Source: Dimargaris cristalligena
Taxonomy: Eukaryota; Kickxellomycota; Dimargaritomycetes; Dimargaritales; Dimargaritaceae
Direction: 5' to 3'
NCBI GenBank assembly: GCA_027576995.1
Contig: JANBQC010000261.1
Span: 1-36,789 of the forward strand
DNA: 36,789 nucleotides
Positions within the stretch are counted from its first letter, which is position 1, and each line of letters opens with the position of its first letter. The notes under the pieces are model-generated. The model had not been told where the DNA came from, ran no database searches, and saw only the letters and a program-made list of their open reading frames with translations. Shown here piece after piece: positions 1 through 11,200 of the stretch. The translations under genes were made by a program, and so were the position numbers.

Positions 1-66
1 AACACCATGCTTTTGGTGGAATCCGTATATGTGCTTACTGGCCTGCTTGGTTTATTTTCGGTGAAT

Positions 67-574
67 CTAATACCAAGATGGATAGCACCCATCCCATTCC
101 TGTACGGCTACGAGAACTGGACGATGAACTTGGAAATGCAGTAAATTTGGTAAATATTGCAAAGGTGTCCAGACCGTTCTCTCCAAAACGCCTAGACAAC
201 AAAGAGAGGCCCATCCGATGGTTATATGATGTATAATAAGTATCGCTGGTGTTTGTAGCCAAGGTTTAATAGGTACCAGAATGAAACGAGGGAACTTCAA
301 CCGCCACATCGCCATTTCGGGGGTTTGCCCGCTTGGACCTTTCCTTGGCTAGCTGGTGGCGGTAAATCGCACCCAAAACCCGCGGTCCTTCTGGTATGAG
401 ATCTAGTGGTATACCCACGGAAGTTTGGCTTAGGAAAGTGGTCCTTGGACGTCTCAAAGATGCGTGCTTCGTTGTAAAAGTCCGCGCCCGGTTATTTGGT
501 GATAGCTGACGGTGAAGCCGGCATAAGGTCTCACAAGGTGGGGGGTGGGCAGTCGGCGTAGATATGGGAGAGGC
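67..574 (-). CDS. possible 3' part of a spliced gene, unknown product
   Basis: This is a weak model. On the minus strand an open frame runs from 574 down to 266, where TAA stops it, and a second frame ends with TAG at 67-69. If an 85 nt intron is removed (donor GTACCT starting at 276, acceptor TCTAG ending at 192), the two join in phase to about 140 residues with no stop. The acceptor is good and the donor only fair. The joined C-terminus reads ERTVWTPLQYLPNLL and ends in CYPSWY. No initiating ATG was placed, so a true gene would need an exon upstream of 574. I recognise no family. It may equally be chance open frames in spacer DNA. Confidence 0.2.
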
Positions 575-2382
575 TCATCTAGGCCGTATAACGAAAAAGT
601 CGATGGGTGAGGCCATCACTACCACTGGTTAAAAATGGCTATCCTGCCAAATTTCCCTTACATCAATCATTCAAAATCCTGTATAGTGACCTCAATATTA
701 TTGACGCCACTTGACCAGACTGTGATAGACGCTTAACTGACTAAGATATATCCCCAAGTCTTTCCGGAAGATGAAATACCCGGTAGTTGGCTACGAATAC
801 TCTGTGTCAATGAGTGGATATTGCGAGAGGCACCCAATTAGCGCCCATATACTGCAGTACCCACCACTCCTGCATAAACATATTATGTCCTGGTAAGATA
901 GGCGTTGTTATCATTGGAAAATATTTACATGCGCAATTTACGAAGCAGGAGAAAATACGACTACCAATGGATTGCATCTTAACTGCGTTTTGTTCACTAT
1001 ATTATATGTAAATGTAATATAATGAATACCTCAGAATATTGAGTACAGCACCGGATATTGTCTTGACACCGCACTTCTTCGATGGGGGGAATTGATAGAG
1101 GATAACACACGGGTACTTCAGACACACCTACTAACTAGTTAAGAGTATACGGACCTATTTAAAGTAAATTAGAGGAATATAAGCCAAGGAACCCATTGGT
1201 CCCAACAATCTGAAGGAATAGCTTTATAGTAGGACAACACAGTAGGGTTGCCCATGATCTCGTAATGGCAGCTTTTGCCAATCGCCACTGGGGTCAGGAA
1301 AAGTCTTCAAAGCAATGGTTGAGCAAAGGTGGGGTTCAGTAGTGCTGACCAGGGGATGTGATAGGTCACCATGGTACCAAATAATACCTTTGGAAAGGCA
1401 ACCCGCCATAATAAGGCCCTATATAGGTAACCAGCAAGGATATCCCTTAATCTTATTACATCGGATTATCTTGCATGCCATTTACCTATTCGATAATGCT
1501 ATCTTTATTTTGTATTTACGTAATTAAAATCCCTATTCGAAAAATTTACTGGCATTGATTCATTATTACCGATTAGCAGCTTTTATTATACATTCATGTT
1601 TCTTTTAAATGGTCTCCCCCCCTACTTTGATTGTACTCAATCAAGTATTTAGCCATACCCGTCTACCCCACCGTTGTATACGGCAGTTTTCCAAGGCTAA
1701 TATGGCGAGTGGTAGCAAATATAACAGGAATGGTTAGTTCAATCTCCTGCCTAGATTAGGTAACGCGAAACCCTCGACACGTCTTTATGAGTGGTTCGTT
1801 GGTAAAACGACTAGGAACAATTATTCACATAATAGGTTAACATCTGCTGAGTCCAGGACTGCTTTCTTATCCTTACACAGGCATCGTCTCAACTGGAATA
1901 TAAAGGGTATGCACTTGGATAACCCTGCACACCACTGCGCTCTCAATATTACCCTTCCAGTAATGGTACAACGTTAGGGTTCAGGGTGTATGAATTTATG
2001 AATCAGTAGGACAGAGTCTGGGTACTTTCAGTAACAGTAAAAGTGAGTCTATGCCCAAATACATGAATGAGTGGTGAATAAAAATAAAACTGATCAAGGG
2101 GCCATAAAAATAAGGAGTGGTTCAGAAGCCCACCTAATATGAATGGTAAAGTGACGTAAATTTTGTAAAAAAAATAGATGTGTATTTTAAAGGTTGTGGA
2201 TGATAACTACAAATGATTCGACGGGGAGAGTTTTCAACAATTGAGGGGCGGTCACATCATCACACCTCTGGCTCTTAAATGGGGATAAAGAGCCTCATAG
2301 CCGAATATTAATTTTATAGCGTATAAAAATAAAATAAAAAAGGTGCGCGCATCCTTGACCCTCTCCTCCGTCCACCCGAATT
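575..2382. other. AT-rich spacer, no supported gene
   Basis: I see no gene here. Short open frames of 60-70 codons exist on both strands (for example an ATG-started frame at 1315-1527, and an opposing one at 1224-1409), but they overlap, lack recognisable motifs and resemble chance frames. The end next to RPA2 (about 2160-2345) is rich in A runs on the plus strand, as expected for its 3' flank; a clean minus-strand AATAAA was not found within 100 bp of the RPA2 stop. Confidence 0.5.
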
Positions 2383-5300
2383 TTAAACATCGCCAACCTT
2401 CAGGGTCAAGCGAATGTTCATTGAAGCCAACTCAGCGGCCAAATACCGGAAAACGAAAGGCATGGAGATGACCGTAATTCCCTTGGCGGTTTGACAGGTC
2501 TGGCACTTCACGGAGAGTTTAACCGAGGGACGGGGCCGGAACGCCCCTAGGGCATTTTCGCCCTTGCTGGCCGAAGAGCCGCCGCCACCGCTACCGCGGC
2601 TGCCGGAGGTCATGTCCGGGACGTGGACGGGTGAAATAACGGAGCCGCACAATTTACAGACCTGGGCCATGGTATAATCGGAACAGTTGAGGAGGCGGTC
2701 CTGGAGCAAGTAGGACACGCCGTGGGCGATGAGGGCATCCCGTTCCATTTCACCGAAACGGATACCACCGGCGCGTTTACGGCCCTTGACGGGCTGGTGC
2801 GTCAAAGGGTTAATGGGCCCGGTGGACCGGACCTGGAACTTATCGTTTACCATGTGACGCAGGCGCTGGTAGTAGACGACCCCAAAGTAGATGTCGGCCT
2901 GGAATTCCTCGCCCGTGATACCGCTGTACATGGGTTCGTTGCCGTGGTAATTGTAGCCAGCCTGGACCAGTTGTTCGCCGAAGTGGTCGGCCGCGGTATG
3001 ATGTTCCGAGAATTGGAAGGGGGTGGAGTCCTGGGTACACCCGTTCATCGCACCCGCCTTGGCCGCGATGGACTCGACGAACATCCCGATGGTCATTCGG
3101 GACGGGAAAGCGTGGGGGTTAATGATGATATCGGGTTGAATCCCCGATTCCGAGAAGGGCATGTCGATGGCGGGCCACTTTTGCGAGCACACCCCCTTTT
3201 GTCCGTGCCGGGAGGAGAACTTGTCACCAATCACGGGCGGACGGGGAATACGCAGCACGATGGCCACTTTCTGCAGAGCCACCGTACCCGAATCCGCGCC
3301 CAACAGCCGCACCGAATCAACCACGGCCTCTTCGGGGCCCTTGTAGGTTTTCACTATATTGCGGTTGGTCGTTTCGTTAATGAAGGCGTACAACGGCGCC
3401 CCGGCGGGCAGGCGGGCCCCAATGTGGGGAAGACCATCGATATCCAGATACTTGGTGACCTCGGGCCGGTTTAGGTTGAGGGGATCTAGGCCGAATCGGG
3501 ACATGATAGTGCTGTTCCGGGAACCTTCCGACAGGTCAATCAGTTCCGTTTTATAGACGGTGCCGTACTTGAATCCGCGCTCGTGGGCCGACTTATTCAG
3601 AATCATAGCATCTTCCATGTCGTAACCGGTGTAACTGATGACGGCCACGCAGGCATTGGTGCCGTTGGGGAACTCGTCGAATCCGTAATCAGCATGGAGC
3701 TTGGCACGGACAATCGGGCTCTGGCCCGACTGAATACGGTACAGCTTGTTATCCGCCCGGTAGGCCAGGGCCTGGGCCGGGGTACCCATGGTTTGTTTAC
3801 CCATCTGGCACTGGTACATGTTACGGGGGCTCTGGTTGAAGTCCGAGAAGGGGGTCATGTTGGCCAGAATACTGAGGATGTGGGTGGGCGAGAATTCCAT
3901 GTGAGTGGTGACGTGGGGGACCACATCTTCGCTCATACAGGCAATGTCGAGGTACACTTGTTCCATGGTACCGATCAGGTCGGTGGCATCGCCCTCGGGG
4001 GCACCTAGGTACTTGACGGGGCGGATCATACGGGAGGATCCGGTGAACAGGTACAGACCGGGGTACTGCCCACCCCGGGAGAGGGGCACGTAGGCGATTT
4101 CCATGTCGAGGGGCAGACCGGGGTGGGCGCCCGTTACCTTGAAGTGGCGCAGGTTGCGGGCGATTTCGGCGGCCATCTGGGAGGTACAGTAACCGACGAC
4201 GCGACCGTCCAGCTGCACGGTGACGTTGGCGGGGTTGGCCACACTGCGATGGAAGATCTGGGACATGCCGAGGGAGACCAACAGGCGGGGAATTTCGGAG
4301 GTGTCGGGGCGGCCGACGGTAATCCGGCAGGTGTGGGACAAATGGGTCAACAGACCGCAAGGGGTACCGTCAGGGGTGTGGACGGGGCACATGAAACCCC
4401 AGGACTCGGGCAAAAGCTTACGTACGGAGGTGGTTTTCATGGTGGCGAAGAAAGCACCACGATGCACGCAGCGGAAGTGGGAGATGTACCGCAGGAAGTT
4501 GAGCTTTTCGGCAATGATGGTGAAGCCGGCGGTTTGGTTCAGATCGAGGCCACTCTGGGAAACCAGGTTACCGGTAGCTAAAAAGTTGCTAATCCGTCGG
4601 CCAATATCGGGGCTCAGTTTGGACCAGATGCGGGCAATGGACTTGTGGTTGGTAATATTCACGGATTCTCCCCGCCGGTGACTCATTTCGGCATACTCCA
4701 CGAAGCCAGATAAAATGTCGTCCAGGCGTTCCTTGATCATGGCCAAGTACAAATGACCAGGGAGTAGAATCTCGTGGTTGTTGGCGGAATCGCCATTGTC
4801 GGCGGCGTACTCGCCGGACACGATGCCATAGATCTTCTGGACCATGGCCACCAGCAGGTTGAACTTGTCCCGGTTGTCCTTGAGGTGGACGGCAATGACC
4901 TGCCGGATTAGTTCCTCACCGACCTGGGCATCGGTGTAATGGCGTGGGAGATTCAGCACCACGCGAAAATGGGCGCCGAGGTACTGCAGGTATTGCAGAC
5001 GGGTGCGGAGACCCAGGCGCTTCGACGAGCGCAGCAGCAGTTCCACGCGATCGGTCAAAAAGGTGTTGTCGAAATCACCCTGGACAATGGCCAAGAACAG
5101 CTCCTTGTCGCTCACCTCGACGAGGGCGCGCATGACCAGCATGAGGGGAAGCAAGTACTCCCGCTTACGGAAGTACAGACGCAGAGTCAGATCGCCGTCG
5201 GTCAGGTAGTGCACGGTGATGGTGGACGAGGTAGTGTCGGGACGCAAGCAGCGGATGGTGACACCGTAGGCACTGTAGGTGGGACCACGCTTATTGAATG

Positions 5301-5952
5301 ACGGACGGTAGATGGCGGTAATGTAGTTACTGCGCGGCACAATCAAAAAACGGATGATTTTCTCGTTACCGTTCATGATGAAGTAGCCGCCGGCTTCCTC
5401 GGATTCTTCGCGGTGCTTGGTCAACTGGGCGGGGCCCATGTTTTGCAAATTACAGCGGTTACTCCGGACCATCACGGGGAGTGAACCCAGACCACGCACG
5501 TCGGAATTGACGGGGCCGTCGTTCACGCGCCAACAGAATTTGACATTTAATTGGCCGCGGTAGGTGACCTTGCGCTCCCGGGCCTCGGCGGGGAAACTGA
5601 GTTCGCTGGGCCGGGTCACCTGGCTGGACGGCGCAATGAAGTTGCGGGGGCGGTCCAGGGTCACTTGCTCAAACCAAATACTCAAGCGGTTACCGGGCTG
5701 GGAGCCGCCGCCAAGGGTCTGGCTGTCGGGGGGGAGGTCATAGACCACCCGCTCGGGCAGGTCGTTCAGGGCCAGATCGATCAGGGCCGGGCTGTCCCGG
5801 GAGCCTTCGAAAATGGCATTGAAGGACTCGAGGTGGGGGGCCACCGCGGCCTGGAGGGCCGGATAGGCGGCCTGCCTACCGGGGTTGATTGCCTCTTGGT
5901 TCCATTTGAGGGTCTGGAAGGTCGAGGCGTCGGTCGTGTTGGGAGCAATCAT
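2383..5952 (-). CDS. RPA2: DNA-directed RNA polymerase I second-largest subunit (RPA135 / POLR1B)
   Basis: This is the beta-like catalytic subunit of nucleolar RNA polymerase I, which transcribes the 35S rDNA and forms the active site with the largest subunit. The 1189-residue intronless frame is close to the usual 1150-1200. Visible landmarks: the N-terminal HLESFNAIFEG; the Pol I-type lobe NGNEKIIRFLIVPRSNYITA; the switch region PESWGFMCPVHTPDGTPCG; GYDMEDAMILNK with the metal-side acidic pair E780-D781; [14 protein letters not shown] starting at G909; and a C-terminal zinc ribbon with C1099-x2-C1102 and C1150-x2-C1153. RPRNFIAPSSQ and the FVFRYLAAELASMNIRL tail separate it from Pol II and Pol III paralogues. 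A Gly/Ser-rich stretch (GSRGSGGGGSSASKG) lies inside the ribbon, making it unusually long. The ATG at 5952-5950 is the first in frame. MED14 diverges from it, 2.3 kb away. Confidence 0.97.
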   Translation of the reverse strand: MIAPNTTDASTFQTLKWNQEAINPGRQAAYPALQAAVAPHLESFNAIFEGSRDSPALIDLALNDLPERVVYDLPPDSQTLGGGSQPGNRLSIWFEQVTLDRPRNFIAPSSQVTRPSELSFPAEARERKVTYRGQLNVKFCWRVNDGPVNSDVRGLGSLPVMVRSNRCNLQNMGPAQLTKHREESEEAGGYFIMNGNEKIIRFLIVPRSNYITAIYRPSFNKRGPTYSAYGVTIRCLRPDTTSSTITVHYLTDGDLTLRLYFRKREYLLPLMLVMRALVEVSDKELFLAIVQGDFDNTFLTDRVELLLRSSKRLGLRTRLQYLQYLGAHFRVVLNLPRHYTDAQVGEELIRQVIAVHLKDNRDKFNLLVAMVQKIYGIVSGEYAADNGDSANNHEILLPGHLYLAMIKERLDDILSGFVEYAEMSHRRGESVNITNHKSIARIWSKLSPDIGRRISNFLATGNLVSQSGLDLNQTAGFTIIAEKLNFLRYISHFRCVHRGAFFATMKTTSVRKLLPESWGFMCPVHTPDGTPCGLLTHLSHTCRITVGRPDTSEIPRLLVSLGMSQIFHRSVANPANVTVQLDGRVVGYCTSQMAAEIARNLRHFKVTGAHPGLPLDMEIAYVPLSRGGQYPGLYLFTGSSRMIRPVKYLGAPEGDATDLIGTMEQVYLDIACMSEDVVPHVTTHMEFSPTHILSILANMTPFSDFNQSPRNMYQCQMGKQTMGTPAQALAYRADNKLYRIQSGQSPIVRAKLHADYGFDEFPNGTNACVAVISYTGYDMEDAMILNKSAHERGFKYGTVYKTELIDLSEGSRNSTIMSRFGLDPLNLNRPEVTKYLDIDGLPHIGARLPAGAPLYAFINETTNRNIVKTYKGPEEAVVDSVRLLGADSGTVALQKVAIVLRIPRPPVIGDKFSSRHGQKGVCSQKWPAIDMPFSESGIQPDIIINPHAFPSRMTIGMFVESIAAKAGAMNGCTQDSTPFQFSEHHTAADHFGEQLVQAGYNYHGNEPMYSGITGEEFQADIYFGVVYYQRLRHMVNDKFQVRSTGPINPLTHQPVKGRKRAGGIRFGEMERDALIAHGVSYLLQDRLLNCSDYTMAQVCKLCGSVISPVHVPDMTSGSRGSGGGGSSASKGENALGAFRPRPSVKLSVKCQTCQTAKGITVISMPFVFRYLAAELASMNIRLTLKVGDV

Positions 5953-6928
5953 GGTGGAGGACTACTTTAAGTGAAATAAATAAGAGGCGCGCGCACCAGG
6001 GCGAATGGACTGGGCTGGTGAGGAAATATTCTATACTACGCGCGGCAAAGGAGTTTGAGAAAAAGAAATGCAGAATATACACTACTGCCACCACCATGCA
6101 ATAGACGGTATGGTATAGAGTAAATAAGTAAGTTGGCAATTGAAAAGGGAAAAGACACCCACCACCTGCTATTACTTCAAGGCCAGCCATATCTTTCACT
6201 TCCTGCTTTACCTATAAAATACTACCGCACACCCACACCATGAAAAAAAAAGGCCAAGCGATATTCATGTAAAAAAACATGAAGAATGTGACCCAGCAAA
6301 TCGCAGTCAACTACAATGACAGTGCGACATTGCTCCGTCTACCTTGGCCTACTATGCCTCACGTGATCTGGGTCTATAGTATGGAAAGTAGTTTTTAGTA
6401 TGTGCAGTATTATCACCACCACCCTTTCTCTCCATGTGTAGATATCAGTCAGTCTAGGTAGTAGAGAGGAAGGGAGGGGCGATTCCCTCTTTCTTAGACC
6501 ATACCCCCCCTTCTTCGCATATCATATCTATTTATTTATTTTCAATTTGGGCGTCGTCTTGATACAGCCGAGTAGGGTGCACTGGTCCAGGGAATCGTGC
6601 GGGCTGTGCTGCTACGGGCTTTTAGGGTGCTTCAGAACATTACATTACCCTGCTCAATATAGCTAAAGGGCAAAGTATAACACCCTTCGAGCCAGCCAAA
6701 CAGGGACGTCAGCGACCAGCAATAATATATTTATATATTCTTATAAAAAATATCAAGCATGCGTGAAATGTGGGTTAGACAACCGTGGCAGTAGAACTCC
6801 TTGCTGAGCTGGTTATGGCGTGTGTCACTATGGGCTTGTTATACAACCGCCGAATTCCTTATGTCCCAAACCAAAGCAAAAATTATACCATGGGTGAACT
6901 TTTGTACGAGATACTCGGGTATCTATGT

Positions 6929-6947
6929 ATATATATATATATATATA
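6929..6947. repeat. (TA)n microsatellite
   Basis: A 19 bp uninterrupted TA dinucleotide run in the RPA2-MED14 spacer. Confidence 0.9.
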
Positions 6948-7718
6948 CGAAGAAGATTGAAGCAACATGCTAAATATTCCTGCCGTGATATCTCTCTAAT
7001 GAAAATCAACATTATAAGTAAGATAAGGTTAATATAGATAGGATTATAAAAAAGGACCACCACCTCTTAAAACCACACAGCCACGACGGTGCTCTCCAAC
7101 CACAAGCTAGGTGATCTCAAGTTAACGCTAATAGCAATGATAGTTTGATGATACTTCACTAATTATTGTCTTGATCAATAAATAGTTGTTAGTAAAGTAC
7201 AATGTATATCACACAATAGGGCGATATAATATTCCCTTGGGGTTCGTTTATACTATGCAGGTGGAGATGGCACCAGATCAGCACTCCGTATCTCAGGGCT
7301 TTTCTAGGGTTACCATTTTAAATAGTAATAATAGTAATAATAATAACCGAACCCCTCTCTTCATCCACTACCCGCCTATGTATACACCCCCGCGTCGCTG
7401 GACCGGTTTGCCGGGTTATCGGAAGGACAGCTGGATATCTCTCGCCCTTTTACAAGAGAGTGCCGACTAGCCAGACCCTCCTTTATCTCTAAAATACATA
7501 TTCCTTTCAATAAAACCATATTGATTACAATGAAAAGCCACGAACGGTCCTTTACAGTTCGGCAAGCGATAATTCAATCCTTTTCCATAACCTCCTAATG
7601 CTGCTCTAGACCTCATACCAACCACACCGTCTTCCCTTGCAGCAGGCCTTCACATTATATTCGACCACGGCCCGTCAGCCTGCCTCTCGACGGGGATTAA
7701 ACAGAACTCTCCTTCAGT

Positions 7719-7726
7719 GTATAAAA
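7719..7726 (+). promoter_or_regulatory. TATA-like element upstream of MED14
   Basis: GTATAAAA on the plus strand, about 510 bp before the chosen MED14 ATG and followed by a pyrimidine-rich tract. It is a candidate core promoter element by sequence only; the distance implies a long leader, so a nearer start (for example around 8050-8085) is equally possible. Confidence 0.25.
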
Positions 7727-8232
7727 CTTCACCATTGGCTTCTTTTCCAGCTCCTCTTCCTTACCCTGCTGCCGTTTGTTTCCCCTTTCCCCTTATTTAG
7801 AGAGAAGGGGGCTTGAATTCCAACCTCCACTTTAGGTCTCTATGCAACCGCGTCTGACCAGGCCTCACAACACTCCCCAACTCGTCGAGTTGACTACCCA
7901 CTCTAATGTTCTCCACCTCCGCATTGCCCAACTTCGCCACACTATTTTAGTTTAGTTTATTTGATTCCATTCTATTCAACTCAACCCATTGCACTTTTAT
8001 TTGGGTAGCCTGTAACAGCCCCCGAACATAAATCTGGCCCAGGGACGCGCTTATAAGCCCCTTCGTTCACTATTATTTAAAACCCGCCCATATAGAAGTT
8101 CACTCTTCCTCGTCTGTCTTCTCTGCATTTCCCCCATTGGCTCGGTTCGCAAAGTACATTCCAATTCAAACAAAACTACCCTCCCCTCCCTTCTCGCCCC
8201 TCCGTAATTTCCCGCTTTGGGGGAAAATCGCC

Positions 8233-11200
8233 ATGACCATGATGAACGGCACGGAACCAGCGAAGGGCGGCCAGTCGCCCGCCTCCGAGGTCCTCGTTCC
8301 CGTCAATCTGAACATGGTCCCGCTTAAAATCGTGATCGGCAAGCTAATCCAACAGAGCTACACCGATCTACACAAGCTCAATGAGGTTCTCGGCACCAAA
8401 GGCCATGCCCAAGGCCGGCCGCTGCTAGTCCAATACATCAAGCACACTCGGATGCAGTTCCTCAAATTGCTCATTCTGCTCAGGTGGTCGGCCCAAACCC
8501 CGCAGCTGCAAACCGCCCATAATCTCATTGGCTTCTTCAAGGCCCAGAACGACCATTTTAGCCGCGCTGTGCATTCGCTACATACCGTGTTTCTAACCCT
8601 GGGCCAGGCGAAGGTGCGCAACTACGACGTACTTACTGCCATCGACGTGCTAGGCACCGGCCAGTACCAGCGTCTGCCCACCACTATCCGGGAACACCAC
8701 CTCCATCCCGCCCCGCTTAAACCACCAGAAATCGCGTCGATTTTATCCGAACTCGGCGATTTTATCCTACTTCGGCTGCTCTTTCGGGAGTCGGTCCCAC
8801 CGGCTATGCGTCGCTACCGCATCGCTAACGGACGCGTCATTTTTTGTATCCGGGGCGAATTCGAGATCACATTAACCCTGGTTAATTTAGAACCCGAAAC
8901 CCCGTTCCACGTTCTCGATTTACAAATTCTGGTCCGTTCCGACCCCCAGTACGGCGAATTTCTGCCCGAGCGTATTGGGCCCCAGGATGCCTTCCACCTT
9001 ACCCACTTGGCCCAGCAGCAATTATTGCCACCGCCCCCATCGGCCACCGCCGCTGGGGCGGAGGAGGCCTTCCCGACCGGCTCGAATGGCCCGGCGTCCT
9101 TAACCCTACCCTCTAGCACGAATACCCCCTTGGGCCTAAGCACTAGTGGGGCCCCTACTCCCGCCTCCCACTTGGTGCCGACGGGCGAGGACTCGGCCCG
9201 CGACCCGAATGCTCCTCCTGCCCCCCTCACCCGGCTATACCGGACCTTACACATGGCCTGTCTATCACTCCAACTTGATATGCTCTTCGCCCAAGCCATC
9301 CACCTCCGCCATTCCCGCTGGGAGGAGCTGATCCACGTCGAGCGGGACGAGCTACATAGCAATATTACCATTCATTACTGGAAGACCGCCTCCCCACCCA
9401 CCCGGAAACCGGGTTCACTGCCCCGGGTGGAAACCCTACCCGAGCCGGTGGCCGCCTTATTTGACGAAACATCGTCGGCCGCAGACGTCAAGCCAGCCCA
9501 GGGGGCGACCCCACGATCCGCGCCAGCCCCGCCGCCTCCCACCGACCCCAGTTCCCAGACCGAAAACTCCATCAAAATCCGGATCACCATCCGACCCGAT
9601 GATACTGGGGCCACCTGGTTTACGGGCGGTGCTGGAGATTCCGACTACCCAAGTACCCAGGCCTCCTCCCCGTCCACTGAGGCATCGGGGGCGGGTGTGG
9701 TGTTGGACCTACAGTGGGTGGGCAATGCGGGTCTGGAGAACACCCTAACCTGGGAATCCAAGGCCCATCCGGCGTCTTCCGTTGCATCTGTGTCAGCAGC
9801 CGACCCTGGTCACTCGCAGACGAGCCAACCTGCTGATTTGGAATTCCGCCCCACCTTCGATCCGGAATGCATCAACGTGGAGGCCCTGCTATTCTACGTC
9901 ATGGCCTTCCACTCCAAATTAATCCTGAACCGTCTTCGGCTACTCATCCTCCGCGCTAAAATCCTGACCCCGGCCCAGTGTAGCTTGATATCCCAGCTGC
10001 CCGGCTCACCCGAGGACATTGGCTCCTCTACACCCGGGTACCACCCTCCTGCTCATATCTTACGGCTCTATCTCGCTTCAACCCACTCAGCGAACCTGGG
10101 CGTTGATATCACCGTTGATATTCGGACGGGCCGTGTACTGGCCAAACCTACACCGGCGCGTCCTTCCCCAGCCGCCGCCCCCGTAGAGACTTTGTCTAAT
10201 AGCCCCAGCGGCCCCCTTTCATCTAGTCTACTGGACCAGCTTACCTCCCAGATCAATGCTGCCCCGTGGCGGATTGGGGAGGCCCTCGGGGAATTCCTGG
10301 CTCTGGCTCAGCTGGGCCACTTCGAACGCACCGCCCTTCGCCGCCAGTTACGCAGCAACCCCAGTATTCATCTAAGTGCGGCCCAGTGGTCCCGGATTGT
10401 CGACCAGAAAACTATGGGTCCGCCGGTCGGCGGGGGAGAACCCCCAACCCAGTGCTCGGTGCTTCGTGGGCTCTTTTTGGAATTGCCTAGTTTCCCCCGC
10501 TTTTACCTGGTGGCCATGGTGGTCCTTACCCCGTCCCTTTCGGCTAAGCCCCCCCGGTACGAACTACGGTTAGCACTGATTCAACTCGACACCGGCCCCA
10601 CTGCCTCGACGTCCCACCCGGCCACGGTCACGGTCACCCGGCTGGCCGACTCCGCGGTCCGGGCCGTGATCCCCCTGCATATTCCTGACCGACTCTACGA
10701 GGTGGACCCCCACCAAGCTGGTCACCCACTGTCTAATACCCCACCGTCCTTCCCCGCGTCCCTGGACGCGGCTCTCCCCGGTCTCAAGTCAACTGCCTTT
10801 TCGGATAACCGCTCCACACACCCGTCCTCCTCAACATGGCCCTCCGATGGGACCAACTCCCCTCTCCACGGGGGCCCTCTACGTACCATTAATCTCGCTC
10901 CTTTTGATACTCTGGTCCATTACTGTGGCATCAAAGTGGCGCTCCTGGCCCTGGAAAAACAACTCACCGATTTAGGCATCACCTTCCACCTCCAACCCTC
11001 CGGCGGAGTGGTAGCGGCTACCCCTGGCAAGCCCGTGAGGGGCTGCTGGCCATTACCTCCTTCATCACGGGGTCGGTTGGTCGTTACCACCACCACCACC
11101 ACCACTACCACCCCGGGCCACTTGGTCAGCCAAATCCCCGAAATTGCCCTCGACCGGACTTCACTCCTACAGTTCACCCGGCAAGCCCCCAGTGCGGTGC

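Larger units (their letters stand above)
5953..8232. other. divergent promoter spacer between RPA2 and MED14
   Basis: This 2.3 kb spacer separates two divergent genes and should hold both promoters. The RPA2-side leader contains a GC-rich block (5986-5997). The MED14-side 600 bp are C/T-rich on the plus strand, as in many fungal leaders, with TATA-like stretches near 7719, an ATAAG palindrome near 8051, and TTATTTAAAA near 8075. The centre is AT-rich with a TA microsatellite and an AAT/AGT-rich stretch near 7321-7347. Open frames here are short and unconvincing. Confidence 0.6.

Noticed and set aside
906..1107. TGTTAT...ATAACA pair as a possible short LTR
   Set aside because: The flanking 5-mers (GGCGT and CACGG) do not match, so there is no target-site duplication.
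2722..3474. 250-codon plus-strand open frame inside RPA2
   Set aside because: It is antisense to a highly conserved gene. GC-biased third positions of RPA2 keep the opposite frame open. No motif is seen. The same applies to the antisense frames within RPC2 and MED14.
8137..8232. Upstream extension of MED14 by 32 codons
   Set aside because: The frame is open but begins with TTG; the residues are Pro-rich leader-like and outside the conserved domain. The first ATG is at 8233.
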